The notes under the pieces are model-generated. The model ran no database searches. It was not told the DNA's origin and saw nothing but the letters and a program-made list of their open reading frames with translations. The position numbers and the translations under genes were made by a program. From NCBI GenBank assembly GCA_947629535.1, contig CANREC010000003.1, positions 1 through 57,756 of the forward strand: a DNA stretch of 57,756 bases, written 5' to 3'. Each line of letters starts with the position of its first letter. Within the stretch, counting starts at the first letter, position 1. Shown here piece by piece: positions 27,347 to 37,578 of the stretch. This DNA comes from an uncultured Clostridia bacterium. GTDB lineage: Bacteria; Bacillota; Clostridia; Christensenellales; Borkfalkiaceae.

Positions 27347-28796
27347 GAGACAGGATCGCCTTGGGAAAATAGCCGATGATATCCGTCGCGTCGGGAGAGT
27401 ATTCCCCGAGATCGGAGGCGGCGAGCTCCCCCGCACGGCCGAGAAGATAGGAACTGACGACGGCGGCCTCGAAGGGCGGAACGCCCCGCGCGACCGTTCC
27501 CGCAAGAAATCCCGCGAGCGCGTCGCCGCTGCCGCCCTTGGCAAGGACGGGCGAACCCGTGGGGACGATCGCCGCTCTTTCCCCTTCGGCGATGACCGTG
27601 CGGTTGTTTTTGAATACGACGGTGACGCCGTACTCCGCGGAAAAGGCCTTTGCCGCCCCGACGGGGTCGCGAAGGAGCGTCTCGACGCTCTTCCCCGTGA
27701 GCCTTGAAAATTCCTTCGGATGCGGGGTGACGATGACGGGGCATTTCTTTCGTTTGAGAAGGTCGGGCCCGTAGTTTGCGAGCGTATTCAAGGCGTCTGC
27801 ATCGAGGATGAGCGTGCCGCGCTCATAGCCCGAGAGCAGCGTTTCAAGCATTTCACGCTGCGGAAGTCCCACGCCCGCGCCCATGCCGAACGCGACCGCA
27901 TGCGCCAAAAGTGGTGCGCCGCTGTAAAATCCGAAGAGTGCCGCGGGATATTTGGCCGTGAGGACGGTGCGATGCATCTCGTCCTCCTCTCTGTTCTCCG
28001 CGGGCGGGAGCCAAAATTCCGTATAGCCCACGCCCGATCTTAAGGCCGCGCCGACGGACAGCAACGGAGCGCCGAGCGTCCCGTACCCCGCGAGAACGGC
28101 GGCCCTGCCGTAGTCTCCCTTGTTCGTATTTGATTTCTTCTTGGGGAAATAGGCCGAAACGTCCACGTCGTCCCAGATCTCAACGCCGTCCTCTGTTGCG
28201 GGGATCCCGATGTCCGCAACGGCGATCCTGCCGGCCATATCGGCTCCGTCCGAAAGGATGAGAGCCGTTTTCAATTGTCCCAAACAAAGGGTCTCGTCGG
28301 CCTTGACGCAGGGAGAAAATGCGATCCCGCCCTCCGTAAGGCCCGACGGCAGATCGCAGGCGATGACGTACCTTCCGCTATTGATGAAGTTCACGAGATC
28401 GGCGTTTTCATCCTCGGGAGCGCGGGTAAGGCCCGTGCCGAAGAGACAGTCCACCGTGACGGAATAGATCCTGCGCGGGATCATGCGGAAGAGCTCGCCT
28501 TGATATGCATCCTTCACGGCCTTACAGCTCTCCGAAAAGCGTTCGGCAAGGCAAAGGACGGCGATCTCATTTCCCTCCGCGCGGAGGAGCTCCGCGGCCG
28601 TAAAACCGTCTCCGCCGTTGTTTCCTCCGCCGCAGACGAAGATCGCGTCATTCTGTCCGAGACGCCCGAGCGCGGCCTTTACGGCCTCGGCAAGCGCCTT
28701 CCCCGCCCTCTGCATCAAGGCGAGTACGGCCGTTCCCTTTTGGATCTCTCTTTCGTCAAACTTGCGCATCTGCGCATTGCTGTATGCATATCTCAT
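27330..28796 (-). CDS. nnr: Bifunctional NAD(P)H-hydrate epimerase / ADP-dependent dehydratase
   Basis: VCGGGNNGGDGFTAAELL (epimerase) plus VLAGYGTLGAPLLSVGAALRSG...KGGSGDALAGFLAG (dehydratase). Start MRYAYSNAQM at 28796. Confidence 0.93.
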   Translation of the reverse strand: MRYAYSNAQMRKFDEREIQKGTAVLALMQRAGKALAEAVKAALGRLGQNDAIFVCGGGNNGGDGFTAAELLRAEGNEIAVLCLAERFSESCKAVKDAYQGELFRMIPRRIYSVTVDCLFGTGLTRAPEDENADLVNFINSGRYVIACDLPSGLTEGGIAFSPCVKADETLCLGQLKTALILSDGADMAGRIAVADIGIPATEDGVEIWDDVDVSAYFPKKKSNTNKGDYGRAAVLAGYGTLGAPLLSVGAALRSGVGYTEFWLPPAENREEDEMHRTVLTAKYPAALFGFYSGAPLLAHAVAFGMGAGVGLPQREMLETLLSGYERGTLILDADALNTLANYGPDLLKRKKCPVIVTPHPKEFSRLTGKSVETLLRDPVGAAKAFSAEYGVTVVFKNNRTVIAEGERAAIVPTGSPVLAKGGSGDALAGFLAGTVARGVPPFEAAVVSSYLLGRAGELAASDLGEYSPDATDIIGYFPKAILSLSLPR

Positions 28797-29485
28797 CGGT
28801 CTTGCTCCGTCCTCAGTGTGATCTCCGCACTCGACAGCGTGATTTGTTTTCCGTCCCTCTCGACTTCCAGTCTCCCGTCGGGCAGAATGCCGCGGGCGAT
28901 GGCGCAATAGCAAAACTCCCCTTCGGCGACGTCGATCTCCTTGCCCAAAAAACGGATATAGGAGAGATATTCCCCGAATGTCGAGGGGCGGAGATAGTTC
29001 CCGAGAAGTTTTGCGCGGACCTCTGCGACCGAAGGCACGGAAGAGAGCAGCTCCTTCATGCCGACCGCGATGCCGTTTAAGGATGAGAGGTCGTTGGAGA
29101 CATTCATTCCGATGCCGACGACGCTGTAGTCGACATGATCTCCCTTGAGCCCGTTTTCGATGAGGATCCCGGCAAGCTTTCTTTCCGCCGCTCTCACGTC
29201 ATTCGGCCACTTGATCTCGGGCGCGACGCCGTATTCCTCCGCCGTACGGCAGACGGCAACGGCCGCATGGGCCATGATCAAAAAGGAATTTGACGATACC
29301 ATGTCCGTGTAGAACGTCAGGATCGAACAATATACCCCACCCATGTCCGAAAGGAAACTGCGGCCCTTTGTGCCCTTTCCCCCCGTCTGGACGTCGGCAA
29401 ACACAGCGACGTCCTCGCGGTCTTGGATGTATCTCTTGATGTATTCGTTGGTGGAATCCACACTGTTGAGGGTCTCAATCTTCAT
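28793..29485 (-). CDS. birA: Biotin--[acetyl-CoA-carboxylase] ligase
   Basis: SVDSTNEYIK, GGKGTKGRSFLSDMGGVYCSI, IKWPNDV, KLAGILIEN, VGIGMNV. Confidence 0.93.
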   Translation of the reverse strand: MKIETLNSVDSTNEYIKRYIQDREDVAVFADVQTGGKGTKGRSFLSDMGGVYCSILTFYTDMVSSNSFLIMAHAAVAVCRTAEEYGVAPEIKWPNDVRAAERKLAGILIENGLKGDHVDYSVVGIGMNVSNDLSSLNGIAVGMKELLSSVPSVAEVRAKLLGNYLRPSTFGEYLSYIRFLGKEIDVAEGEFCYCAIARGILPDGRLEVERDGKQITLSSAEITLRTEQDR

Positions 29486-30095
29486 CGCCGTCCCTATACG
29501 CCTCGAGAGCGCGCTGTGCCGTCTCATAGTCAAATCCCTTCGACAAAAGGTGCGCATATGCCTTCTGAATGACCTTCCTGTCCGTCACGTCCTTGTTGCG
29601 GAGATATCTTTCGAGAAGGTCCTTTGCAGCCTTGTCGCCGTCGGAAATGCCCTCTACAGCCTCTTCGGCGATCTCGTCGGAGATCCCCTTGCGTTTCAGC
29701 TCCATGGCGATCAGGCGCGCGCCCTTCTTTTTGGCCATGCTCTCGGCATAGGCGCGGGCATAGGCGGCGTCGTCAAGAAACCGATACTGCCGCATCTTCT
29801 CGACGACGTAGTCCTGCACATCCGCAAGATACCCTTTTTTCTTGAGAAAATCGCGGATCTCCCGTTCGGTTTTCATGGATGTGGAGATATGGAAGAGCGC
29901 CTTATCGAACGCCGTGTCCTTTTCGCTCTCGAGCTGCATCTCGGAGAGCTGCCCCGCAGTCACTTCCGTGCCGACCTTGAGGCGGTATTGCATGACGGTG
30001 ATGCGTTTCATGCCGCAGAAAAACTTCCCGTCGACCTCAAGATTGCAGCGGGACTTATCCTTTTTTTGGGGCGTGATCGCCGTGATCTCAGACAT
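29475..30095 (-). CDS. recX: Regulatory protein RecX
   Basis: RSKxELRDFLxKKG-like TEREIRDFLKKKGY..., FLDDAAYARAYAE, KGxxLIAMELKRKGI. Confidence 0.85.
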   Translation of the reverse strand: MSEITAITPQKKDKSRCNLEVDGKFFCGMKRITVMQYRLKVGTEVTAGQLSEMQLESEKDTAFDKALFHISTSMKTEREIRDFLKKKGYLADVQDYVVEKMRQYRFLDDAAYARAYAESMAKKKGARLIAMELKRKGISDEIAEEAVEGISDGDKAAKDLLERYLRNKDVTDRKVIQKAYAHLLSKGFDYETAQRALEAYRDGDED

Positions 30096-30111
30096 GGTAG
30101 CCTCTTTTTCT

Positions 30112-31305
30112 CTATTGAACGCCGTACGACGGCCATGTTCTGTTTTCTCTGAACCATGCCGTTTCAGGCAGGATCGTACTGTTGTTGCTTCCGACGACCG
30201 TGAGCGCAGTCTTGGACGAAGTCACGGTAATGTTTCCGTTCATCGAGGTGTAATTCCAGGCCTTGGGATCGTAGGAAACATCCGTCGCAAGGGATGTGAC
30301 ATAGATGTTTTTCGTATACCTTGCGACGCGGTCGATCATCTCCTGCGTGGGGAAGATCGCGGCGGAGTCCGTCGAATATTCGGGCGAACCCGCACAGCAG
30401 CAGATACAGACGGTTTCGGGCGTGATCTTTTGGAGCAGAACGTCGTTGCTTGAGGTGCGGCTTCCATGGTGTCCGCCCTTGAAAAGCGCACAGTGGGGCA
30501 AGGTATTCAGCGCCGCAAGGCTCTCTTCCCCCTCCTTTTCGAGGTCGCCCGTGAAGAGGAACGACCTGCTCCCCTGCGTCATGAGCATGCAGACGGAATA
30601 ATTGTTTTCGTCGGAGCTCTTTTCCCTGTAAAATTTTTGGTCGAGAATGGTCATCTCGATCCCTTCGCCGAGCGCATAGCTCTTCTTGGCGCCGTTTTCC
30701 TCGTTGACGCACTCGAGCGCGGTATAGTGCTTGGCGCCCGATCGGACTTCGTCCTGAAGGCAGTCGAGGTATTTCCCGTAGAGGGAACGAGCGCCCGAAT
30801 CCGTCGTTTCCGATTGATTTGTGCGGGAGAAATCGATCACCGTGCCGCACTCGAAACTCTCAAAGACGCCCTTTTCTGACGCTGTCCCGACAAAGGCGGC
30901 AATGTGGTCTTGGTGGGCATGCGTCGCGATGACATATTCGAGCACGCCGTCCGTGCAATACTCCTTTATGTAGGGAACGATCGTCGCCGCCGACCCCTGC
31001 CGCGAGCCCGCGTCGATCAGCACTTCGGTATTCCCCGTCTTTATGAGTGTGCAATCGCCCGCATATTTATTGCCGAGTTCCAAAAAACGGATGGTAAGCT
31101 CGCCCGAGACCTCGCCGGAAGGCCCCCTGCCGAAGTTGTCCTCGGTGGACGGGTCCCTCTTCATATAGACAAAGAAATACCAATATACACCCGCCGCGAT
31201 CGCAAGGATGAGCACGATCGCAAGGACGGTCAGCCAAAGTTTAGGATGCTTTTTTATGGCCTTTTCGGCCTGTTTTGCGGCCTTTTTGCGCTTTTTTGAT
31301 GCCAT
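30112..31305 (-). CDS. ComEC/Rec2-like metallo-beta-lactamase-fold hydrolase with N-terminal TM
   Basis: LTIRFLELGNKYAGDCTLIKTGNTEVLIDAG, THAHQDHI, FTGDLEKEGEESL, FKGGHHGSRTSS. Confidence 0.85.
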   Translation of the reverse strand: MASKKRKKAAKQAEKAIKKHPKLWLTVLAIVLILAIAAGVYWYFFVYMKRDPSTEDNFGRGPSGEVSGELTIRFLELGNKYAGDCTLIKTGNTEVLIDAGSRQGSAATIVPYIKEYCTDGVLEYVIATHAHQDHIAAFVGTASEKGVFESFECGTVIDFSRTNQSETTDSGARSLYGKYLDCLQDEVRSGAKHYTALECVNEENGAKKSYALGEGIEMTILDQKFYREKSSDENNYSVCMLMTQGSRSFLFTGDLEKEGEESLAALNTLPHCALFKGGHHGSRTSSNDVLLQKITPETVCICCCAGSPEYSTDSAAIFPTQEMIDRVARYTKNIYVTSLATDVSYDPKAWNYTSMNGNITVTSSKTALTVVGSNNSTILPETAWFRENRTWPSYGVQ

Positions 31306-31378
31306 AGATTCTCCTGTTTCAAAATAACATATGTTATATAACAAATGTTATAGCAAAATTTCCCCTATTTCGGAAATC

Positions 31379-31723
31379 TTACACAACGCCGAGCGCCGCG
31401 GCGATATTGACGACGGCGTCATCGATGTTGTGTAAAAATTTATTGATCGCGGCCTGCGCGGCCCGATCGATCTCGCCGTTCTCCGTGGTGCGAAGGACGG
31501 CAACGATCATATCGAAGTTCCTATAGACGATACTGCACTCGACGTCGAGCGCCTGCATCACGGGATCTTCGCTCGCATGTTGCAGGCGGTACATCTCCTT
31601 GACTGTGGCGTTCATCTCGGTAAAGAAGGATACGTCCCCGCTGTCAAAGAGACGTTTCATCGTCTGGTTCAAAGAATACAGCGCCCGTACGAACTCTTCA
31701 TGCAATGGTTTTGTCTCTGTCAT
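31379..31723 (-). CDS. Hypothetical protein, 114 aa
   Basis: ORF abutting the UDPGP gene (ATGA-type junction). Confidence 0.6.
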   Translation of the reverse strand: MTETKPLHEEFVRALYSLNQTMKRLFDSGDVSFFTEMNATVKEMYRLQHASEDPVMQALDVECSIVYRNFDMIVAVLRTTENGEIDRAAQAAINKFLHNIDDAVVNIAAALGVV

Positions 31724-32934
31724 AATTCTATTCCGTTCCTTTGAAGAAGGGCCCTTGCGCTTTCCACGCTGTCTATCCCTTCCTTGTTTTTGATGGGAGC
31801 AAATTCGCTCTCCCGCACGACTTCGAAGGGCAGACAGGTCCCCATGAGACGGATCATATCGAGGATGAGCGTTTCGAACTTGTACCCGTTTTCCGTCTCG
31901 GGCCGCACGGTCTCTCCCCTTTCGTCGATGTGGGGGATCTTCTTCTTGACCACATGGACGGGAATGCGCTCCTGTGCGATCTCCTCGAGTTTCCTTGCGG
32001 AGAGCAGATAATTCAAAATGACGCCGAAGGAATAGACGAGGCTCCCGTCTGCGGCCCGCATGTTCGCCATCTCCTCCGTGAGCTCGTAGTATTCGATGAC
32101 GGAAGGCTTTCCGTTCTCCAAGCAGAGGACGCCGACCTTTTCTTGCGGCTGCGTCTTGCGGACGACCTTTGCGCCGCTCATCTTGCCGCTCACTATCGTT
32201 GCTCCCACAAACACGGGGTCGGCGCTCCGCTGCAGCACATTATCCACGCCATAGACGTTGTACCATTCGATGTCGGGGAAGTCCTCGTCCGCCTTTGCGC
32301 GTTTGAGGGATGAATACCATCCGCCGTTTCCGTTGGGGGAAAGGGCGAGCTTTCCCCGCTCCTCCAGAAGAAGTTTTCCCATAAAATCTACGCTCGGAGC
32401 CATCTCCTGTTTGAAGAAACGGATATATTCCTTCGGATAGCCGAAATAATCGTGTTCTCTCAGAAAGGCCTGCGTCCCGGGATCGTTCTTTTCGCTTGTC
32501 ATGATGAAGAGCGGAACATACGCTCCGCACGCCTTACATGACTGAAGAAGGTTGGATATCTGCATCTCAAAGATATAGACGGGATGAGAAAGACCGATGT
32601 CGTACGTTCCCTTGGGAGCGTCCGAGCCGAGCCGCGTCCCCTGTCCGCCCGCAAGCAGAACACATGCGACTTTGCCCTTTCGGATGGCGTCTGCGCCGAG
32701 CGCAAAGTATTCCTCGCGGCGCGTCTCGATGTCCTTTAGGGAAAGTCCCTCGATGGGCTCGATCTTCCCCTTCCCGCTGAGATCCTCGGGATGCCGCCAG
32801 AGCGCGACAGTGTCCCAATCGATGCTCTCGATCTCGGATAGGAAGGAGAGCTTGCGCTCTGCGGAAAGTTCGTCGAATCCCTGTAAAATGTGCGTCTGTC
32901 CCTTGTCGGAAAGCAAACTGCCGAGTTGTTTCAT
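31720..32934 (-). CDS. UTP--sugar-1-phosphate uridylyltransferase, UDPGP (AGX/USP-like) family
   Basis: VLLAGGQGTRLGSDAPKGTYDIGL, FIMTSEKNDPGT, NGNGGWYSSL, VYGVDNVLQRSADPVFVG. Confidence 0.88.
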   Translation of the reverse strand: MKQLGSLLSDKGQTHILQGFDELSAERKLSFLSEIESIDWDTVALWRHPEDLSGKGKIEPIEGLSLKDIETRREEYFALGADAIRKGKVACVLLAGGQGTRLGSDAPKGTYDIGLSHPVYIFEMQISNLLQSCKACGAYVPLFIMTSEKNDPGTQAFLREHDYFGYPKEYIRFFKQEMAPSVDFMGKLLLEERGKLALSPNGNGGWYSSLKRAKADEDFPDIEWYNVYGVDNVLQRSADPVFVGATIVSGKMSGAKVVRKTQPQEKVGVLCLENGKPSVIEYYELTEEMANMRAADGSLVYSFGVILNYLLSARKLEEIAQERIPVHVVKKKIPHIDERGETVRPETENGYKFETLILDMIRLMGTCLPFEVVRESEFAPIKNKEGIDSVESARALLQRNGIEL

Positions 32935-34994
32935 GCTCTCTTCTCCTTCTCAAAAAGCCATGCGCCCGCATGGAACCTTTCGCCATGCACAGAAAAGGTT
33001 TCCTTTCCTGTGAAACTCAGATCGGTGTATGCCGAGACGAGCGCGTACCCCTTCATGTTCAGGGTCACATCGCTGCCGTCGTCGAGGAAGTGGACGATGA
33101 CGAGCCGCCTGTCTCCCAAATCTTTTATATAGACCTGTCTCCCCTTGGGGTCGCGATAGTATTCGACGTTGCAATCGATCGCCGTGATGTCACCGTAGCG
33201 CACGATGTCCTTGACAGTCTCATAAAAGTCGAGGCCGTCCCGAATACATCGGATCTTTTGCTCTGTGAGGCCGAGAATATCCCCCGAAAGGCAAATTCTG
33301 CCCATCATGGCGGCACAGAGCGAATAGATCGTGCGGGAATCGCTCTCATCCGCACGGATGACCGCCCATATCTGCTCCTGTCGGGCGGGAATGACACGGC
33401 TGACATTCGCCGCGACGAGCGGGATCTCGGGGCATTCGTGGGCGTCCGAGAAGGAGCACATAGAGACGGCGTTCATGCGTTTGGGTTCAATGCGGCTGCC
33501 GCCTGAGGAACAGTTTTCGATGACGAGCCCGTGAATGGACTCCTTGAGGATCTCCAGCCACGCAAGGCTTGCCTCGGTCACCTGCCTTCCGCCTTCCCCC
33601 AAATCGGAGCCGTCCTCACTGTCGCAGCCCACGCCAATGTTGTCATTATAATCGATCTTGATATATTCAAACCCGCTTTCCTTCAGCTGTCTGACAAGTT
33701 TTTCACGAAGGAAATCTTCCGTCTCCGACGTCCGAAGATCGAGGAAACGCCTGTTTTTGCTCGTGAGGACATGTCCGTCGCGATGCAGAAGGAGGTCCTC
33801 CCGATAGAATGTCTTGCTGTCCCTTCCCGCGACTTCATATTCGTACCAGATCCCCGCCTTCATGCCCCGCTCTTTGGCCTTCTTGGAGATGACGGTGAGA
33901 TCGGGGAAGATGGTGCGGTTGATGTCCCAATCGCCGATGGCATTGCACCATCCTCTGTCCTCGGGCTTATACCAGCCGCTGTCGATGACAAAGTACTTGA
34001 TCTGCGGGAAAGGTTTCAAGGCGTTCATCATGCGGAGCATCAGCTCCTGCGTCGGGTTCCCCCACGTCGCACAGTACTCGTTGTACATGACGGGCATCTC
34101 CTCCTCGCTCTCGGGAACGGTGAGGCGTCTGTCCTGCTCATGCACGAGAGCATTGCAGACGGCATTGAGGTCTTTTCCGACGGTGAAGAAGGCTCTGTCC
34201 GTTTCAAAACTCTCGTTCGGAAGGATCTCCTTGCGCCAATGAGCAAATTCGAAATCGCCGAGACCGCCCGACAGAGCGCAGCTCTCCTTCTCTTCATAGA
34301 GCTCGATCTGCCACGAGTAGGGCGCCTCGATCTGTACACCGAGGCAATATTGTTCATCCCCGACTGCCGCAAAGGGATAATATCCCCTGTTCGGCATCGA
34401 GCCGACCTGCCCGAATTTCTCTGCCTTGATCCCGTAGCGTGCCCAGCTCATGTCAAAACCGAGGTCGGAGAACTTCTCGGTCTTGAGGCGGCATTCGCGC
34501 GACCAAGCGCTCGTCATACGGGAAAGCGTCAGCCCCATCGTGTTCTTGCAGCCACCCGCGACGGAGACGATCCCGCTCAGAGAAAAGCTCGAGAGCATCT
34601 CAAGCGTCCGCACTTCGTCGGAACGGTTGGTGTAGCGGACCCAAGTCGTGAAAACGCCCGTCCGCGGAGAATATTCAAGGATATGCGTGTAATGATTTCC
34701 GTTTGCGTCAGAGAGGACCGTCGTCACGGTGTCCCCCTCGCGCGTCTGCCGATCGACTTTGAGGAGCGTGGAATTTCTGTTCCGCATCGTGACGCCCAAA
34801 GAATAGTCGATCAGCGCCTCGTCTCCCGTAAATGAAACTTGGACGAGACTGTCTAAACAGAGTTTTGAGGGATCGGCGGGGACATTTTCGGGATAGAGAG
34901 CGAGGCCTATGACCGTCTTGCCCTCATGCCCTTCCACGGGAGTTTCTACATAATATACGGCTGTCCCGCCGAAGATAAATTTTTGAAAAAACAT
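32931..34994 (-). CDS. Alpha-galactosidase, GH36 family
   Basis: FVIDSGWYKPEDRGWCNAIGDWDINRTIFPD, KAGIWYEYEVAG, YIKIDYNDNIGVGCD, IENCSSGGSRIE. Confidence 0.9.
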   Translation of the reverse strand: MFFQKFIFGGTAVYYVETPVEGHEGKTVIGLALYPENVPADPSKLCLDSLVQVSFTGDEALIDYSLGVTMRNRNSTLLKVDRQTREGDTVTTVLSDANGNHYTHILEYSPRTGVFTTWVRYTNRSDEVRTLEMLSSFSLSGIVSVAGGCKNTMGLTLSRMTSAWSRECRLKTEKFSDLGFDMSWARYGIKAEKFGQVGSMPNRGYYPFAAVGDEQYCLGVQIEAPYSWQIELYEEKESCALSGGLGDFEFAHWRKEILPNESFETDRAFFTVGKDLNAVCNALVHEQDRRLTVPESEEEMPVMYNEYCATWGNPTQELMLRMMNALKPFPQIKYFVIDSGWYKPEDRGWCNAIGDWDINRTIFPDLTVISKKAKERGMKAGIWYEYEVAGRDSKTFYREDLLLHRDGHVLTSKNRRFLDLRTSETEDFLREKLVRQLKESGFEYIKIDYNDNIGVGCDSEDGSDLGEGGRQVTEASLAWLEILKESIHGLVIENCSSGGSRIEPKRMNAVSMCSFSDAHECPEIPLVAANVSRVIPARQEQIWAVIRADESDSRTIYSLCAAMMGRICLSGDILGLTEQKIRCIRDGLDFYETVKDIVRYGDITAIDCNVEYYRDPKGRQVYIKDLGDRRLVIVHFLDDGSDVTLNMKGYALVSAYTDLSFTGKETFSVHGERFHAGAWLFEKEKRA

Positions 34995-35055
34995 AATGTA
35001 TCCTTATGGTTCCGACTTCTTTTCCCCTGTATGGAAAAAATTTGAGAAAAAAGAC

Positions 35056-35079
35056 AGGGCGGCGGATAACCGCCGCCCA
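35056..35079 (-). terminator. Terminator downstream of araA
   Basis: GGGCGGCGG-TTAT-CCGCCGCCC followed by TGTCTTTTTTC on the minus strand. Confidence 0.85.
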
Positions 35080-35090
35080 CTCTGAAAAAA

Positions 35091-36551
35091 TTATCTTCTC
35101 GTCTTCCAGACGGCGTCGGACCACATGAGCTTTTCCTTGAAGGAATCGATCTTTGTGTTCTCGTCGATGAGGACGACTTCTACGCCCCACATATTTCCGA
35201 GGTCGACCATCTGCTGTGCCGTGACGACGGAGGAGACGACGGTATGATGCGCACCGCCCGCATAGATCCATGCGGCAACGCCGTCCTTGAAGTTGGGCTG
35301 ATATTGCCACATGAGGCCGCCGACAGGCAGATTGGGCATCGGATGAGGATATTTCACGAGAGAGATCTTCTGCACGATGAGGCGCATTCTGTCGCCCATG
35401 TCGATCATGGAAACGGCAATGGCTTCGGGCGCTTCGATGCCCTCAAAGACGAGGCGGGCGGGATCGGACTTGCCGCCGATGCTCAAAGGATGCACTTGGA
35501 TCTCGGGTTTCGTCGAGGCAAACTGCGGGCTGACTTCGAGCATGTGTGCGCCGAGGCAGAGACCGTCGACGAGGTCATAGGTGTAGTCCTCCATGAGGCC
35601 CGTTCCCTTCTGCCCTGCCATATACTGCATGGTGGCGCCGAGCGCGGCGATCTTCCAGTCGCCTTCCGCACCGAATCCGTAGCCCTTGCTCTGAAGGTCT
35701 TGAATGGCGAGCCCGGGCAGCTGAGCCATATCGTGAAGGGCGCCGAAGTGGTCGACGATGCCGATGTAGCCGCCCTTTTCCTTGCAGAGTTTTTCGATGG
35801 CGATCTCATACTTCGCCTGTTCGCGGACGACGTCAATGCGCTTTGTGCCCATCGTATACTTGGTCGCATATTCGGCCATGAGGGCGTCTACTTCGGCCTC
35901 CGTGACTTCGTTGATATAGTCGACGAGATCGCCGACGGGATAATAGTCTACCTGCCAACCGAGGTTGATGTGCGCGTCGATCTTGTCGCCCTCGGTGACG
36001 GCGACGTCGCGCATATTGTCCGAGAAACGGGCGACCTTCACCGTCTTGGAGAAGGCGTAGCCCGCCGCCGTGACGCACCACGAGGCGAGCTCTTTGAGGG
36101 CCTCGGGATCCTTATAGTAGCCGACGACGACCTTGTTGTCCATGCGGAGCCGCGCGACGATGTAGCCAAACTCTCTGTCGCCGTGGGCGGCCTGATTCTC
36201 ATTCATGAAATCCATGTCGATGGTATCATAGGGAAGTTTCTCATTGTACTGCGTCGCAAAGTGACACATGGGCTTTTGCAGCATCTTGAGGCCCTTGATC
36301 CACATCTTGGCGGGCGAGAAAGTATGGCACCAAGTGATGATACCGATACAATTTTCGTCATTGTTGACCTTCTTGACGGCCTCGATGACCTCGTCCGAGC
36401 TCTTGCATGTCGTGAGATATTTCACCGTGACGGGGACGTATTTGTTGACGTATTCCGCCATCTCTTCAGAGTGCTGCGCGACATGAGCGAGCACGTCGTC
36501 GCCGTACAGCGTCTGCGAACCTGTAAGCCAATAAACTACTTTTTCTTTCAT
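35091..36551 (-). CDS. araA: L-arabinose isomerase
   Basis: MKEKVVYWLTGSQTLYGDDVL...WCHTFSPAKMWIKGLK...CHFATQYNE; full-length AraA. Confidence 0.96.
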   Translation of the reverse strand: MKEKVVYWLTGSQTLYGDDVLAHVAQHSEEMAEYVNKYVPVTVKYLTTCKSSDEVIEAVKKVNNDENCIGIITWCHTFSPAKMWIKGLKMLQKPMCHFATQYNEKLPYDTIDMDFMNENQAAHGDREFGYIVARLRMDNKVVVGYYKDPEALKELASWCVTAAGYAFSKTVKVARFSDNMRDVAVTEGDKIDAHINLGWQVDYYPVGDLVDYINEVTEAEVDALMAEYATKYTMGTKRIDVVREQAKYEIAIEKLCKEKGGYIGIVDHFGALHDMAQLPGLAIQDLQSKGYGFGAEGDWKIAALGATMQYMAGQKGTGLMEDYTYDLVDGLCLGAHMLEVSPQFASTKPEIQVHPLSIGGKSDPARLVFEGIEAPEAIAVSMIDMGDRMRLIVQKISLVKYPHPMPNLPVGGLMWQYQPNFKDGVAAWIYAGGAHHTVVSSVVTAQQMVDLGNMWGVEVVLIDENTKIDSFKEKLMWSDAVWKTRR

Positions 36552-36635
36552 GATATTCATACCCCTTTTGGATTTTTTTGTTTTATGGTTGAAAAATGAT
36601 GATGCGATGATCGATAAGGCGCAAGTGAAGAAAGC

Positions 36636-36705
36636 GTTCCAAAATCACGGCGCGCGGCGGGATCTCCCCGCTCAAGCGCACCCCCATTTGGTACCCTACT
36701 GGAAC
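36636..36705 (-). ncRNA. Candidate structured leader element in the araD-araA intergenic region
   Basis: Minus strand: GTTCCA...TGGAAC closing stem around an internal hairpin GCGGG-GAGAT-CCCGC and further GC-rich segments; 85 nt upstream of araA. Confidence 0.3.
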
Positions 36706-36813
36706 CTTATTGTCCGAATGAAAGGCGGAAGGCGTGGCAGTGGACTTACTGTGAAATACGCAACCTAACCCCTCGATGAATTTCTTTTCGCCCTTGAAAT
36801 GAATTCATCGAAA

Positions 36814-37512
36814 TTATTTCTTCTGTCCGTAGTATGCGTTTTTGCCGTGTTTGCGCTGATAGTGCTTTTCCATCATGAAACGGTCAGCACGGACAACGGT
36901 GGGATTGAGCTGTTCGGTAAGATAAGCCATCTTGGCGACTTCCTCGATGACCGTCGCGTTGTAAACGGAGCCCGCTCCGTCCTTGCCGAACGCAAACACG
37001 CCGTGGCTCTTGATGAGAACGCCCGGGACTTCCATGGGATCGAGACTGTCCTCTCTGAATTTTTCGATGATGGCAAGGCCTGTGTTCTTTTCATATTCCC
37101 CCTCGATCTCGGCCTGCGTCAAAGAGCGGGCGCAGGGAATATCTCCATAGAAATAGTCGGCATGGGTCGTGCCATAGAAGGGAATGGAACGGCCTGCCTG
37201 TGCCCACGAGGTGGCAAACGTCGAATGCGTGTGCGTCACGCCGCCGACATTCTTGAACGCCTTATAGAATTCGATGTGCGTCGGCGTATCCGAAGAGGGA
37301 CGAAGGTCCCCTTCCACCACCTTGCCGTCGAGGTCGACGACGACCATGTCATCCGCGGTCATGTCGTCATAGCTGACGCCCGAGGGTTTGATCACGAAGA
37401 GCCCGCTCTTGCGGTCTATCTCGGAGACGTTCCCCCAAGTAAAGAGGACGAGCTTGTTCTTAACAAGATCCAAATTTGCCTTTAAGACTTTTTGTTTCAA
37501 TTCTTCTAACAT
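36814..37512 (-). CDS. araD: L-ribulose-5-phosphate 4-epimerase
   Basis: FTWGNVSEIDRKSGLFVIKPSGVSYDDM, PSSDTPTHIEFYKAF, THSTFATSWAQ. Confidence 0.95.
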   Translation of the reverse strand: MLEELKQKVLKANLDLVKNKLVLFTWGNVSEIDRKSGLFVIKPSGVSYDDMTADDMVVVDLDGKVVEGDLRPSSDTPTHIEFYKAFKNVGGVTHTHSTFATSWAQAGRSIPFYGTTHADYFYGDIPCARSLTQAEIEGEYEKNTGLAIIEKFREDSLDPMEVPGVLIKSHGVFAFGKDGAGSVYNATVIEEVAKMAYLTEQLNPTVVRADRFMMEKHYQRKHGKNAYYGQKK

Positions 37513-37542
37513 GATGATATTTCCTTTTTTTGTTGATCGATG

Positions 37543-37578
37543 GGATCCTTCTCTCAGCTCGGAGCAGTCGAAGGATCC
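37543..37578. repeat. Short palindromic repeat of the GGATCCTTC family
   Basis: GGATCCTTC-N18-GAAGGATCC between the kinase and araD genes. Confidence 0.6.

Noticed and set aside
32970-34835. Plus-strand ORFs of 178 and 434 aa opposite the GH36 gene (and similar ones opposite araA, araD, tsaD, spoIVA)
   Set aside because: All overlap confident genes and are in their complementary register.
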